Source: Colius striatus
Taxonomy: Eukaryota; Chordata; Aves; Coliiformes; Coliidae
Reading direction: 5' to 3'
DNA: 64,000 bases
Assembly (NCBI RefSeq): GCF_028858725.1
Contig: NC_084767.1
Span: 20,227,895 to 20,291,894 of the forward strand
Shown: piece after piece, positions 50,461-60,700 of the stretch
Position numbering within the stretch: the first letter of the stretch is position 1
Layout: the number at the start of each line of letters is the position of its first letter
Notes under the pieces: model-generated
Seen by the model: only the letters and a program-made list of their open reading frames with translations
Told to the model about the DNA's origin: nothing
The model's database searches: none
Made by a program: the position numbers and the translations under genes

Positions 50461-50514
50461 CACGGAGCTCAGTGACAACGCGACGGGAGCGGCGAGCGGC
50501 GGGAGCGGCACTGC

Positions 50515-50556
50515 CCGGCCCCGGCCCCGGCCCCGGCCCCGGCCCCGGCCCCGGCC
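50515..50556. repeat. (CCGGCC)7 hexanucleotide repeat
   Basis: Seven perfect tandem copies of CCGGCC; read on the minus strand in another register this is GGGGCC, the motif known from human C9orf72. It lies in the CpG-rich region about 1.5 kb upstream of the POU4F3 start codon. Confidence 0.95.
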
Positions 50557-51808
50557 CGGGCGCTGTCCGCGGTGCTGACGCGCGGCGCTGCCCGCCCGGG
50601 CGCGCTACGGCCGCAGACCACCCGTCACGCGCGGCGCGCACCCGGGGCCGCCGACTCCGCCACCTCGGGCGGGGCCGGGCAGAGCCGCAACGCCCGAGCT
50701 GCTGCTCCTGCAAACGGATCCGTCCCTCCGCACCGTTTCTCGGCGCCTCGTCCCGACAGCCCAGCCCACGCTCCGGCCCCTGGGCGAGAGCGCGGCTCTG
50801 ACCGTACTCAGCACACGCTGAAACCTTCCCGGAGTAAGCCACAGTCCAGGCTGCTGCCCGCCACTTGACCAGAATCCTCGCTCGCTTTGGCATAGCGGGG
50901 CAAGCTGCTGCACTGCTCGCATCTTCAGCGTGTGCGTGTTCCCGAGTGAAGGGCACATCAGCACAGCCACCGTGCCGCTGCATCAGCGTCGGTACATCTT
51001 GTCAGGGCACCAAGGCAGCAGCTCCCTCTGCTCTTGGTCTGTAGTTATTCAGGCACATAAAACTCCCGGAAACTTTCAGTGTGGGAGTAGATTTTATTCT
51101 TAAGAACTTCAAAATTCACACTTGCAAAATACTTAACGTTCCTGGACCACCAGTAGTGTCTGAAGATGTGTGCCATTAGGAGAGCAAGAATAAAACGACC
51201 ACTCAATAGCAGAGTTATGCCAATTTCGGGAGTCTTTTTCGCAGGGTGTGTCTGATATCTGGTCCCGAGTCAAGGATCGGATGTCCCCAGCCCATAACAC
51301 GCATGTGAGCACGGCGCAGCTCTCTCAACGGCTCTCCGTTTAGTTACCCTCTTGTGCTGGAGTATGTATTTCATGGCATTTATGAAGGTTCAGAGCCGGA
51401 CAGGAGCTGCAGCGCTGGCACCAGCCAGCTCCAGCCCGTCCCGAGGCCGCGGCTCCGGGACGCTGGGGCCTCTCCAGAACCTCAATTTGACCGAGAGCAC
51501 TGAAGAAGCCACGCGCTCTACCGAGACAGGGTTCTCACTGTTTCCTATGAAAACCAGTTCCTTGCTGGAAATATTTCCTTGCACTTCTGAGTGTGGAGGG
51601 CAGTACTGCCTGCAGCCCGGTCCCCCACACCGCTAACCGACGCCCCTCGCCTTGCTGTCGAGTGAGGAGCACCGCCGGGACTGCCCGGCGACCTTCCGGC
51701 CCGGACCCGCACCCGCAGCGGGACGGCCCCGACGGCGCGTCCGTCCCCCTGAGCGGGGTGCTGGAGGGCGGCGCGCGGCCCGGGGTCCGGTCCGGGGACA
51801 GCGGCTTC

Positions 51809-51820
51809 CAGCTGCACGTG
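51809..51820. promoter_or_regulatory. Two abutting E-boxes (CAGCTGCACGTG)
   Basis: CAGCTG at 51809-51814 directly followed by CACGTG at 51815-51820, about 230 bp before the POU4F3 start codon. POU4F3 is a known target of the bHLH factor ATOH1 in hair cells; binding here is inference only. Confidence 0.35.
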
Positions 51821-52051
51821 TGCTGCCCGCGCTGCCCCCGTCTCCCGCGGCGCACCACGCGTGCGCGGGACGCCGGTCCCGTTGCTGGCAGACAGCGTGT
51901 AAGATGAGTGAAGAGGCAAGAGGGGGGGGAAGGGGGGAACGGGCGCGCAGGAGAAGCGCTGCCATCGAAAATCGCTCACTTGGGCAGTGTCGAGACAGAG
52001 AGACAACCCCGAGCCGATGCCAGGGGCTGCCTACCTGCGAGGTGCGCGAAG

Positions 52052-52171
52052 ATGATGGCCATGAACGCCAAGCAGCCGTTCGCCATGCACACCGCCCTCC
52101 AAGAGCCCAAGTTCTCCAGTCTGCACTCCGGCGCCGAGGCAATGCGCAGAGTTTGCCTCCCGGCCCCGCAG
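52052..52171 (+). CDS. POU4F3: POU4F3 coding exon 1
   Basis: ATG-ATG-GCC start (first ATG used, A at -3); ends EAMRRVCLPAPQ before the donor GTATGT. The single intron (52172-52455) is 284 bp, at the conserved class IV position. Confidence 0.96.
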
Positions 52172-53346
52172 GTATGTAGATGAAGCGTAATTACCGCTGT
52201 AAGGCACATTTTCTGACAGGCACCCACCGGCTTAATGTTTTTTTCATGTCGCCAGAACAATCGCGCGTCTCGGCACCTCTCTCCCCCCCACTCGCTCCCG
52301 CCTCCAAGCCACACGTCTGCGCGAGCAGGGCCGCTGCCTCCGTATTAATTTTTATGACCTGAGCTTTGCGGAGGAGCCGCGGTGCCGGGGCAGGTTTTTC
52401 AGCCGGAGATGACAGTATTCCCCACTGACTCCACCATGCGCCTTCTTGCTCGCAGCTGCAGGGCAATATATTCGGGAGCTTCGATGAGAGCCTGCTGGCC
52501 CGCGCCGAGGCTCTGGCGGCCGTCGACATCGTCCCCCACGCCAAGGGCCACCACCACCCCTTCAAACCGGACACCTCCTACCACGCCATGAGCGGCCTCC
52601 CGTGTGCCGCCACCGGCCTCCCGCACCCCGCCGCCCTCGCCGCCCACCCGCACCCGCTCCCGCATCCGGCACTGGACGGCGGCGACCTGCTGGAGCACCT
52701 CTCGCCCTCGCTGGCCGTCGGGGGGCTGCCCGAGCCCCCCGCGCTGCCCGCCCCGCTGCCGCCGCCCCCGCTGCCCGCCGCCGCGGGCCCCCTGCCCGTG
52801 GGCGTGGGCCCGGCCGCGGGCGTGGGGCCCCCGGGGGGCCCGGCGCCGCCGCCCGTCGCGCCCGAGGCGGAGTCGGACCCGCGGGAGCTGGAGGCCTTCG
52901 CCGAGCGCTTCAAGCAACGGCGGGTGCGGCTGGGGGTGACCCAGGCCGACGTGGGGGCGGCGCTGGCCGCGCTGAAGCTGCCAGGCGTGGGCTCGCTCAG
53001 CCAGAGCACGATCTGCCGCTTCGAGTCGCTGACGCTGTCGCACAACAACATGACGGCGTTGCGGCCGGTGCTGCAGGCCTGGCTGGAGGGCGCCGAAGCC
53101 GCGCACCGCGACCGCGCCGCCGGCCCCGAGCTGCTGGCCGGGGCCGAGCGCAAGCGCAAGCGGACCTCGATCGCCGCGCCCGAGAAGCGCTCACTGGAGG
53201 CCTACTTCGCGCTGCAGCCGCGGCCCTCCTCCGAGAAGATCGCTGCCATCGCCGAGAAGCTGGACCTCAAGAAGAACGTGGTGCGCGTCTGGTTCTGCAA
53301 CCAGCGCCAGAAACAGAAGCGCATGAAGTACTCGGCGGTGCACTGA
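52052..53346 (+). CDS. POU4F3: POU domain class 4 transcription factor 3 (Brn-3c), two exons
   Basis: Class IV POU homeodomain activator needed for survival of inner-ear hair cells; human loss causes deafness DFNA15 (family knowledge). Exon 1 (40 codons) and exon 2 (296 codons plus stop) give 336 residues, close to the human 338 I recall. Visible: N-terminus MMAMNAKQPF, POU-IV box (GNIFGSFDESLLARAEALAA, about 43-62), POU-specific domain (about 181-256, with SLSQSTICRFESLTLSHNNM) and homeodomain (about 271-331, with NVVRVWFCNQRQKQKRMK), ending YSAVH. POU4F3 is chosen over POU4F1/2 by the short length, the N-terminus and the position after RBM27. Odd: residues about 120-178 are a Pro/Ala/Gly-rich GC tract in place of the usual His-rich linker, and the POU domain carries several K-to-R and I-to-V/L changes. 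Confidence 0.96.
52456..53346 (+). CDS. POU4F3: POU4F3 coding exon 2
   Basis: Acceptor CTTGCTCGCAG, then LQGNIFGSFDESLLARAEAL; runs without interruption through the POU-specific domain and homeodomain to TGA at 53344-53346. Extremely GC-rich, with C or G at nearly every third codon position. Confidence 0.97.
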   Translation: MQGNIFGSFDESLLARAEALAAVDIVPHAKGHHHPFKPDTSYHAMSGLPCAATGLPHPAALAAHPHPLPHPALDGGDLLEHLSPSLAVGGLPEPPALPAPLPPPPLPAAAGPLPVGVGPAAGVGPPGGPAPPPVAPEAESDPRELEAFAERFKQRRVRLGVTQADVGAALAALKLPGVGSLSQSTICRFESLTLSHNNMTALRPVLQAWLEGAEAAHRDRAAGPELLAGAERKRKRTSIAAPEKRSLEAYFALQPRPSSEKIAAIAEKLDLKKNVVRVWFCNQRQKQKRMKYSAVH

Positions 53347-53655
53347 CGGCGCCCGGCCCGGGCGCCCCGAAGGCGCGGCCCCGACAGCTCCCCGGGACGG
53401 ACGGCGCCGAGATCTCCCCCGCCCCGCCTCGGCACCTCGGACTGGAGCCGCGCGCGGCGGCAGCCAGCGGGGCCGCGGGGCGGACAGGAGCGGGGTTTCC
53501 ACCGTTTCCCGGACTTCGTTCTGCCACGGGAGGAGACGCCGCGGGAAGAGCCGCCGGCCCTGCTCCCCTCCACCGGCGCGTCCCGCCCCGCCCCGTCCCG
53601 CCGCACAGAGCCCCCTCGTCCCATCCGGAATAAAGCTTTATTTTTCAACCTAAAG
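53347..53655 (+). other. POU4F3: POU4F3 3' UTR
   Basis: A short GC-rich 3' UTR of about 300 bp that ends after the AATAAA at 53629, followed by T-rich sequence. Confidence 0.7.
53629..53634 (+). terminator. POU4F3: POU4F3 poly(A) signal
   Basis: CCGGAATAAAGCTTTATTTTT: a perfect AATAAA, 283 bp after the stop codon, followed by a T-rich element. The only such signal nearby. Confidence 0.75.
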
Positions 53656-53870
53656 GGGCGCGTCTTTTTTTCGCCGACCCGCGCCGGCGACACCGAAGAA
53701 AATCGTTGCGAGCGCAAAACTAACGAACGCGCTATGGCGGGGCGGCCCCCTCCGTTAAACGGGAGGATATTTCGCCTTGCCGGGCCCCGCGGTGCCATCG
53801 GCGCTGCGGCCGTGGCCCCGCTGCGCGCCCGTGGGCCACTGCGGAAGGTGCCCGGCAGCAGCGGGTCCTG

Positions 53871-53912
53871 CTGTGCCCCGGGTCCTGCTGTGCCCCGGGT
53901 CCTGCTGTGCCG
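53871..53912. repeat. Short tandem repeat, GTCCTGCTGTGCCCCGG
   Basis: A 17-bp unit GTCCTGCTGTGCCCCGG occurs about two and a half times in tandem downstream of POU4F3. No function suggested. Confidence 0.75.
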
Positions 53913-54204
53913 CGGAGCGCGTGCCGCCCGTCGGGGGGAACCGCCCGCCATCCCGACAAAACCTATCGCGGATTCATTGCTAACGCTGTTCTGGAGGGGA
54001 AAGGGCTCTTATTTACGATTCCCAGAAGCACCTTAACGATTAAAAATTAATGCTCGAGGCGCGAGCCTCCTCTGAATGTCTCACATGAGCATTTCAGTGA
54101 AGTCGATTAGAAGCAGGTCTCGCCTCCCTCCCCATCAGGGAAGGATCCAGCCCTTTCATTGCGAGAAGCCGGGACGGTCCTGCGCTCCCCTCTTTTCCAG
54201 TCGG

Positions 54205-54324
54205 CCCCAATGATTTTCCCCAATCAAAAGACCTTTAATAATAAATGCCCTTATGCCATTACATGATATTGTGGGTTCTGAAAATTTTAAATAAGGGTGA
54301 TGCAATATTAATTGTCTGCCGTGG
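54205..54324. promoter_or_regulatory. AT-rich candidate element downstream of POU4F3
   Basis: An AT-rich, non-repetitive block set in GC-rich DNA, with TTTAATAATAAATGCCC, CCATTACATGATATTG and ATGCAATATTAATTG (54300-54314). The last resembles a POU-type site (octamer-like half next to TTAAT). It lies directly upstream of a TATA box. Confidence 0.4.
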
Positions 54325-54333
54325 TATATAAAA
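54325..54333 (+). promoter_or_regulatory. TATA box
   Basis: TATATAAAAGGGGC is a textbook TATA box, unusual among the TATA-less promoters here. It predicts a transcription start near 54355. Confidence 0.5.
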
Positions 54334-54354
54334 GGGGCAGAAGGCAGCTCAGGT

Positions 54355-54877
54355 GGCATCTTTCCTCGCCGTCCAGCTGGACGCGGCGGATGCTCCCGCC
54401 GCACGGCTCCCGGGGCCGCCGGGCGCGGGGCTCTGACGGGGAGTTCGTGCAGACAAGCCAGGTAAGAGGAGGGGTTTTTTCATCCTTCAGCCCCTGCCCG
54501 GTCGGGAGCATCCCCGCTGCCTTCCCCGGAGCCGTGGCCACTCCGAGCTCATCCGTCCCGGCTCGGGCTGGGACCGGCCCCGGCAGCCGTCGGGTCGCCC
54601 GCGGAGCGGGTGCAGACGGCACGGCCCGGTCAGGGTGCGGTGCTCGGGGAGGGGGCGGCCCGGCGTGGCCCGGCGGAGGGGTCACCGGCTCTGCCGCCCG
54701 GGAGCGCGGACTGCCGCGGCCCGCAGCCCACCAGCGCGGAGGGGCCGGGCTGCCGGGCGCTGTGCAGCACCCCGGGTTGCGGGGGAGGGAGGGAGATGGG
54801 TCCCGGGTGGTGCCACTGCGGGCGGCACAGAGCCTGACAAGCCCTTTGTCTTCCAGCATAGAACAGAACTGAAATAA
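54355..54877 (+). other. Hypothetical two-exon transcription unit (possible lncRNA or microprotein)
   Basis: About 30 bp after the TATA box a putative exon runs to a strong donor, CAG|GTAAGAG (exon end 54461). A matching acceptor, CCCTTTGTCTTCCAG, ends at 54856, giving a 394-bp intron. An ATG at 54390 stays open for 24 codons exactly to the donor in phase 0, and the joined frame adds six codons before TAA at 54875-54877: a 30-residue, Arg/Gly-rich frame. The start context is weak (C at -3). No known family matches; no RNA evidence is available. Confidence 0.3.
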
Positions 54878-54879
54878 TC

Positions 54880-57540
54880 CCAAAGCTGCACTTACAACGG
54901 GATTGCCATCCTCGACTGGCATTAAACCTGGGCTGAGGTTAAACTTGGCCCATGTTTCTGCTCACCAGTGTAGGACAACTTACACCCTGTTCCTTCTGGA
55001 AGGGAAAACTGATTGTGCTTATGGTGGCACAGATGCTACTGCAGTTTTATTTTTGTTGGGTTTGGTTTTTTTTTTTGGTCTAGATCTGATATATTATTGT
55101 GATGGTGCTGCATCTGTCCCCTTTGCACACATCCAGAGATTGGCTTAAGTCAATCTCTGTAAACCAAGAGATGTAAACCAACAAGTAAACCAAGTCCTAA
55201 ACGAACTTTCCCAAACCTGCAGTTACAGCCACAGATATGACTGCCTGTGTGCTCCTTCTCTACCTCAAATATGCTTACCAGGGAGATCTGTAGAGCGTAG
55301 TGCTTCTTCCTCACTCTTCATTGTTCCCAGTTCTCTCTGCATGAAGCCAGCACTGATGAGTCTATCTTTGCCCAGATTTCACACTCTGAAAATTCTAGGT
55401 TTCTTTTCACTCTGCATGTGAAGATCTGTGCCTCACTGTGCAGATATCACCTACAGGACCTGATTCATTGGGGAGTTTACTTTGGAGGTCAGGTACATGC
55501 TATGTTAATCATTGCTTGTGCTTTAGACCTCCTTTGGGTTTGACTCCCACAGTTGTGGTGCCAGATAAATACAAGGGGATACAGGAAACACACCTGATCT
55601 TCTGAAGCTGAATATTATGTTCCTTTGACTTCAGTGGGAATAGTTCAGAATCTGTATTTATTGCTGAGGAAGCATAAAAAAGCATTTCACGTTTTCTTCT
55701 GGGTGTAACAAGTAGTGCCCTAAAGCCAGAAGGCAATGCTAAGGGGTGATGGCAGGGGCCAGACCTCAGCAGAATTTCTGTCTGGCAGCAGGGGCAGGCC
55801 CGGTGTACAGTGCTCTGCTCCAGTCTCACCTTCTTCCCTCTGCTGCCACAGGCATGATCACCTCCATCTTCTCTACTCACTCCCCCCTGCTTCCCCCTCC
55901 TCTCACAAAACCAAGGCACAGCTGTTCTGGCTGCAATTGGGAACTACAAAGGGTTTTACTGTCCTGCTGCTCTTAAATAGCAAGGTTTGCATTTCTGATC
56001 CTGGGATTCGGTGTCCACATTATGTGCAAGAGACATCGCTCACTTTCTGGTATCTGTTGCGCTGTCAAAAGTTTTGATGGGAAGCTGTGTCTTGCCAAGC
56101 TAATGAGCAAATCTGGCACAAAGCATCACTAGGAGAAGCCTGGCAGGGGGTTACAGCCGCTCTCCCACAGCCTGCCTGGCCTCCACCTTGCCTGGCCTCC
56201 ATCCATCCTGACACACCAGGCCTCCACCCCTGCCTCGGGGCCAGAGGCTACTTCCCATGCCTGGGAACTGGAGGGAGGCCAGTGCCACTGTGATTGGGCC
56301 AGGCAGTGGCTGTGCCAGGGTCACCTCCTTCCTCTTAGGGTACCAGATTTGTGAGGAGTTGCCACCAAAGGCCAATCATGCTCCCTGGCACCCTGTGGAT
56401 TTCTCTAGGTGCGTGAGGATCAGTTTTCTTGGAGGGCTGAGGCTCCTTGTCCTCGTCAGCAGGTCTGTGGGACCTTCCCCAGGGACACAATGCCTCAACG
56501 TATCCACCTCACACACAAACCCACCTCCTTCCCACAAGAAAAGTAAAAGTGCAGGCCAAACTGGCTGAGAAAGGGAATTCCCTTTTACTGTCAGCCTGGG
56601 TAAAGGGGAAAGAGAAACCTGCCAAACTGGGAGGTAGGCAGGGAAATGCCCAGTAAAACCCATATGTATGAGATGAAGATTCGGCAGGCAAACCCCTGCC
56701 TGTGCTTTCTGAACCACTAACAATTGATTTATCTTTTTTTTTCCTCCCCATTCCATTCTTGTTCCTTAATATTCTGCACTCTGTCTCCCAGGGACTGTGC
56801 ACAAGAGATGAAAGCACAGAAAACCAAACAAGCCATTGGCGGTGCTCACTCAATTGATTTTTACACAAAATTTGCCTTCATGCACGAAGGATGGAAAAAT
56901 GATCCCATTAATAATGAATAACAAAAAGAAATGTAGGGAGGAAATCAATAGAAGCACATCTGATACCACAGGAGCTGCGGGGGTTGCAGCCCCCAGATGT
57001 ACAAAAGCACATGTGGGAAGGGAGGGGGGAGAGTGGGGAGAGGGAAGTGAGTGCCTCTGGACGAGGCATGTGAGGACACCCAGCACTGGTGGGTTTGGGG
57101 CTGTGAGGTGCTATGGTTTGGAGTGTGCAGAAGGGGTCGTCTGTCTGTGTCATGTGGGAGCTGCAGGGCCCTGCAGAGAGTCTTGGCTCTTGGCTGCTTC
57201 TGCAAATCAGGGCACAGGACAGCTCACACACGCTCAGGGTGGCACTAGGGGCTGGGCAAAGGAGGCAGCTGCCACTGAGCGCAGCACAAGCTGGAGCTGG
57301 GGTCATGTTTATTTCCCAGAGAAAGCTGATGATTTTCAGCTGCAAAAATCCTATTTTTCCACTGCCCCACCAAGGTTTCACTTATCTTGAGTTTGCAAGG
57401 AGGAGGTTTGCCCTCACTGGGAAACACGTCTGATTTGGGGTGAAAAAATGTTTCTTGGGTCCACAAAGCTGGAGTGAGGAGTGGCATCTGCACCTGAGAA
57501 ACGTGGGAGTCCTGAATGTGGTACTGACACGGCGCTGGGA
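54880..57540. other. Gene-free region downstream of POU4F3
   Basis: About 2.7 kb with no recognised gene or clear repeat. Open frames here are short and unlike known proteins. Confidence 0.55.
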
Positions 57541-57548
57541 GGTACCGG

Positions 57549-57737
57549 GAGTTCTCGCAGCCCAGGCAGCAGAGCCTGGGAGTGAGTCCCCGCAGCCCAG
57601 GCGGCAGGGCCCAGGAGTGAGTGCTCGCAGCCTGGGTGGTAGAGCCTTGGAGTGAGTCCCTGCAGCCCGGGTGACAGAGTCTGGGAATGAGTCCCTGCAA
57701 TCTGGGCAGCAGAGCCTGAGTCCCCACAGCCCAGGCC
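57549..57737. repeat. 35-bp minisatellite, about 5.5 copies
   Basis: Units begin at 57556, 57591, 57626, 57661 and 57696, with a shortened sixth near 57725; typical unit CGCAGCCCAGGCGGCAGAGC then CTGGGAGTGAGTCCC. Copies differ by several substitutions. Since 35 is not a multiple of three and the unit lacks minus-strand stops, all three minus frames stay open through it; those frames are not genes. Confidence 0.92.
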
Positions 57738-57739
57738 AC

Positions 57740-60700
57740 CCAGCCCAACCCATTCGGCGAGAGCACAGTGGTCAGAGCAGCTCAAGGACAGGCACTTGCC
57801 CTAGGGCAAGCAGGGGCTCCTGTCTGGGCAGCCTGGCAGCTTCCAGCAGCCCATACCAGTCCAGCTCAGTGCTACCCACACCACCCCAGTGCTCAGCCCA
57901 GCACAGGACGGACTGCACCTGCCAGCACCTGCCTGTTCCATGAGACCAGCCCAGGGACAGTAAGAGTGTGCAGCCATAGACTAGAGGCAGGCATGGGCAG
58001 CACAGAGCCGGGAGCTCTGTGGTGACTCACTGATTCCAGAGGAAATGCTGCCTTGCACCAACATGAAGCAGAAGAAATTAATCCCAGTCATACAGCTTCA
58101 CTAGTTATTTTCAGAACAGAGTGTTTTAAAGTAATTAAGCAAATTTGTCTTTAATGACACTAGTTGTGCTTTGCACAGTTTGCCTGGAAATGTTAGATAC
58201 AAATTTATTCCATCATCAAGACATGGCTTAGACTTTGTTTCTTCAAGTAAATTTATGACTGTATATGGAGATAAATGTCACAACATTGTCAACAGAATTT
58301 TATATGAAGGAGTAAAACAATATGCAGAGGAAAATGAAATGCTTTGACTGTTCTTAAATAAAAGAAGAATTAAAAATGCTACATAAATTTAGATCAGCTA
58401 TTGTAAAATAGCACTGACATGCGGTAAACCTCTTCAACCTCCCTGGTGAAAAAGAAGCCCCTAAATGAAGAGTGAAAAGCAGAGGTGCTCTTAAAACTGC
58501 TGAAGGTCCACATCCCTCTCTCAGGCAGCAGTTTGTAGGTGCTTGGGGCTGGCTCAGAGCCTGACACTTGTTTTTATGCTATATAGGTGATGAAGGCCAG
58601 TCTGGGGTCAGAGCAGGGACTCTTTGCCACAGCATGCCATCACAGTGGAACAGGCTGCTTGGAAAATGACCCATCTCATCTGCAGATTTGCTGCTATTTC
58701 TGTCAGGGACTTGCAAAGGATTAGTGAAATGTTTCTGGGACATAACTGTAATAGTAATAAGCTCAGGAACAAGTACCAGTGTCCTAGTGCTCTCTTGTTC
58801 CCTGTCAAGGTGGGTGAAGGTCCCAACAAACCTGATGTGGAGAGGGAAACACCAAGTTTCTGGATGCTGAGGGCTGAAGGGTCTGGAGCTGTGCTGGGCA
58901 ACGACAGGACTGCAGCTGGGACACAGGGCCTTTGTCCCACCACTGGCATCAATCCTCCCCTCAGTGCCATTGGTCCATGTGTCTGAGGTGTAAAGTGTTA
59001 TGTGTTTTCATTCTCTCCAGGTGTATGAGAGGAACCAGGAATCAACTGCCTGCACTAACCCTATGACCCAGATCTCACTTTGGGAGCCCCTGTGGGTGAG
59101 GGAAGCCCTGCCAGCACCTGGGTGTCATCCAGCATGACACTGCTCTGGGATCAGGCACACCACCACCCAGCCTGCTTGGTTCACAGTGGCACAGCTTGAT
59201 CTTGATGTGGGATATTATATATAAATGTTTGAGGAGTGTGGTATCCTTACAGTTACTCACTGTTGCAACAGCAAAGCTGAGAAAAACCAAAACATCATCC
59301 ACCAAAAGGGCAAAGCATTTGAGTAGTGCAAGGGCACTAAATAATTCAGCATCTATTTAAAAGTGCAGTGTTTTTGTCATTTCAGTGGAACTATTTTGGT
59401 TTGACTCCCCACATCCTCACATGTGAAGGAGATGCACCCACCGGGCAGGTGAGTCTCTTTCCAGGAGATAAAGAAGCAGGGAGCAGGTGGGAAGGTTGAT
59501 CATACTGTCAGCATTTGCCCGCTTTTTAAACTTGCATGAGTTTGGAGATCAAAATGGAGAGGAGATGTAGGGAAGAGGGATTTGCAGGGAAAGCTTTGAT
59601 TTTTCTCCTCCTGAGGCTGGTGTGTCTAACACATGCCTTCTGTGAGTTTACCAGGGCACTGTTTACACAGGGCAAGCCCTGCTGCTGGATCCCAAAAGCA
59701 CAGGGGAAGTTACCAGAGGGAGGATTTCAGTTCAGGGGAAAAATCCTCCCACCACTTCCCCTCTGGCAGGAGCTGAGAGGCAGCACCCTGGGCTGCCAAG
59801 GGGAACAAGCACTGTCCAGGACTCCATCTGTTTGGCTCAGTGACAAACCACCCCAGTGCCCCAGCAGCCCCAAATCAGGTGGATGTGACAGCAGGTATGA
59901 CAGTAGAGGCCACCTCGGAGGGATCCCCATCACCATCACACTCTGAGCTGCCTTTGCCTGTGCCAGTAAGAATATCTTTCTAAACAGATTTCTGCTAGAC
60001 TATGTATACAAAAAGTAAGCTGCTTCCAAGAATGAGAGGGGAGCACAAGGCCAGCAAACAGGCCTGGGGTGTAACCCAACTGCGCTGATCCCTCCTGGGC
60101 AGCACAGGAAGCTGTCACATGATGTTCAGCACTTACAGGGCTCAGGGGAGTGGGGTCTGGTCCCACTGGAGGTGATGCTCCTCGGGCTCCCCTGGTACAG
60201 ATTCTTTGGCCTCACAGCAAGGAGTTCCACCACCTTTGCATTTGCATCTTGAAGTTGCTTCCCAGTGGCCTCTGGAGCCATTTTTTGGGCTGCAGAAAGG
60301 CAGGAGAGGGCCAGCACAGGGCGCGTACAGCCAGGGTCTGTCCTTCCAGCAAACACCTGCGCCTCCATGGCACATGGCCAGAGACAGATGGATGCTGTGG
60401 AGGCTCTGATGTCTTTGGGCTTGCAGGTGTTACTGGTCCAGGGAAGGAGAGACAAGGAAGGATCATAGCTGATCATGCTCTTCAGACGTGCTGCGAGCAG
60501 GGCCACACATGGGAGCTACAGTATTTATGGCATGCAGAGAACATGCCTTTCATCTCCTGTGTTTGAAATCCTTCTCTAGAGCTATCTGTGGGACAGTGCT
60601 GCACAGAGCACGCCCAAATACAATGTATAATTCACACAACAAAAACCACATCAAGAGATGTTAGGCCTAGAAGAAAAAACCCACTGAAAAAAACCCATTA

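Larger units (their letters stand above)
50462..52051 (+). promoter_or_regulatory. POU4F3: POU4F3 upstream region and 5' UTR
   Basis: CpG-rich DNA (densest at 50,470-50,830 and 51,650-52,050) preceding the start codon, with an AT-richer interval at 51,000-51,250 between. No convincing TATA box lies near the start codon, so promoter and 5' UTR are assigned by position and CpG density. Confidence 0.5.

Noticed and set aside
52399-53159. Long antisense frames under POU4F3
   Set aside because: Complementary shadows of a gene with high GC at third codon positions; no recognisable protein.
52602-53633. 343-codon frame overlapping POU4F3 exon 2 in a different frame
   Set aside because: It is a GC-rich shadow of the real POU4F3 frame, made of Ala/Arg/Gly/Pro runs.
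57245-57785. Three overlapping minus-strand frames of about 120-170 codons
   Set aside because: They are produced by the 35-bp minisatellite.
59536-59946. 136-codon plus-strand frame with a hydrophobic N-terminal stretch
   Set aside because: The signal-like segment is isolated and the remainder resembles no secreted protein; no promoter or poly(A) signal was seen.
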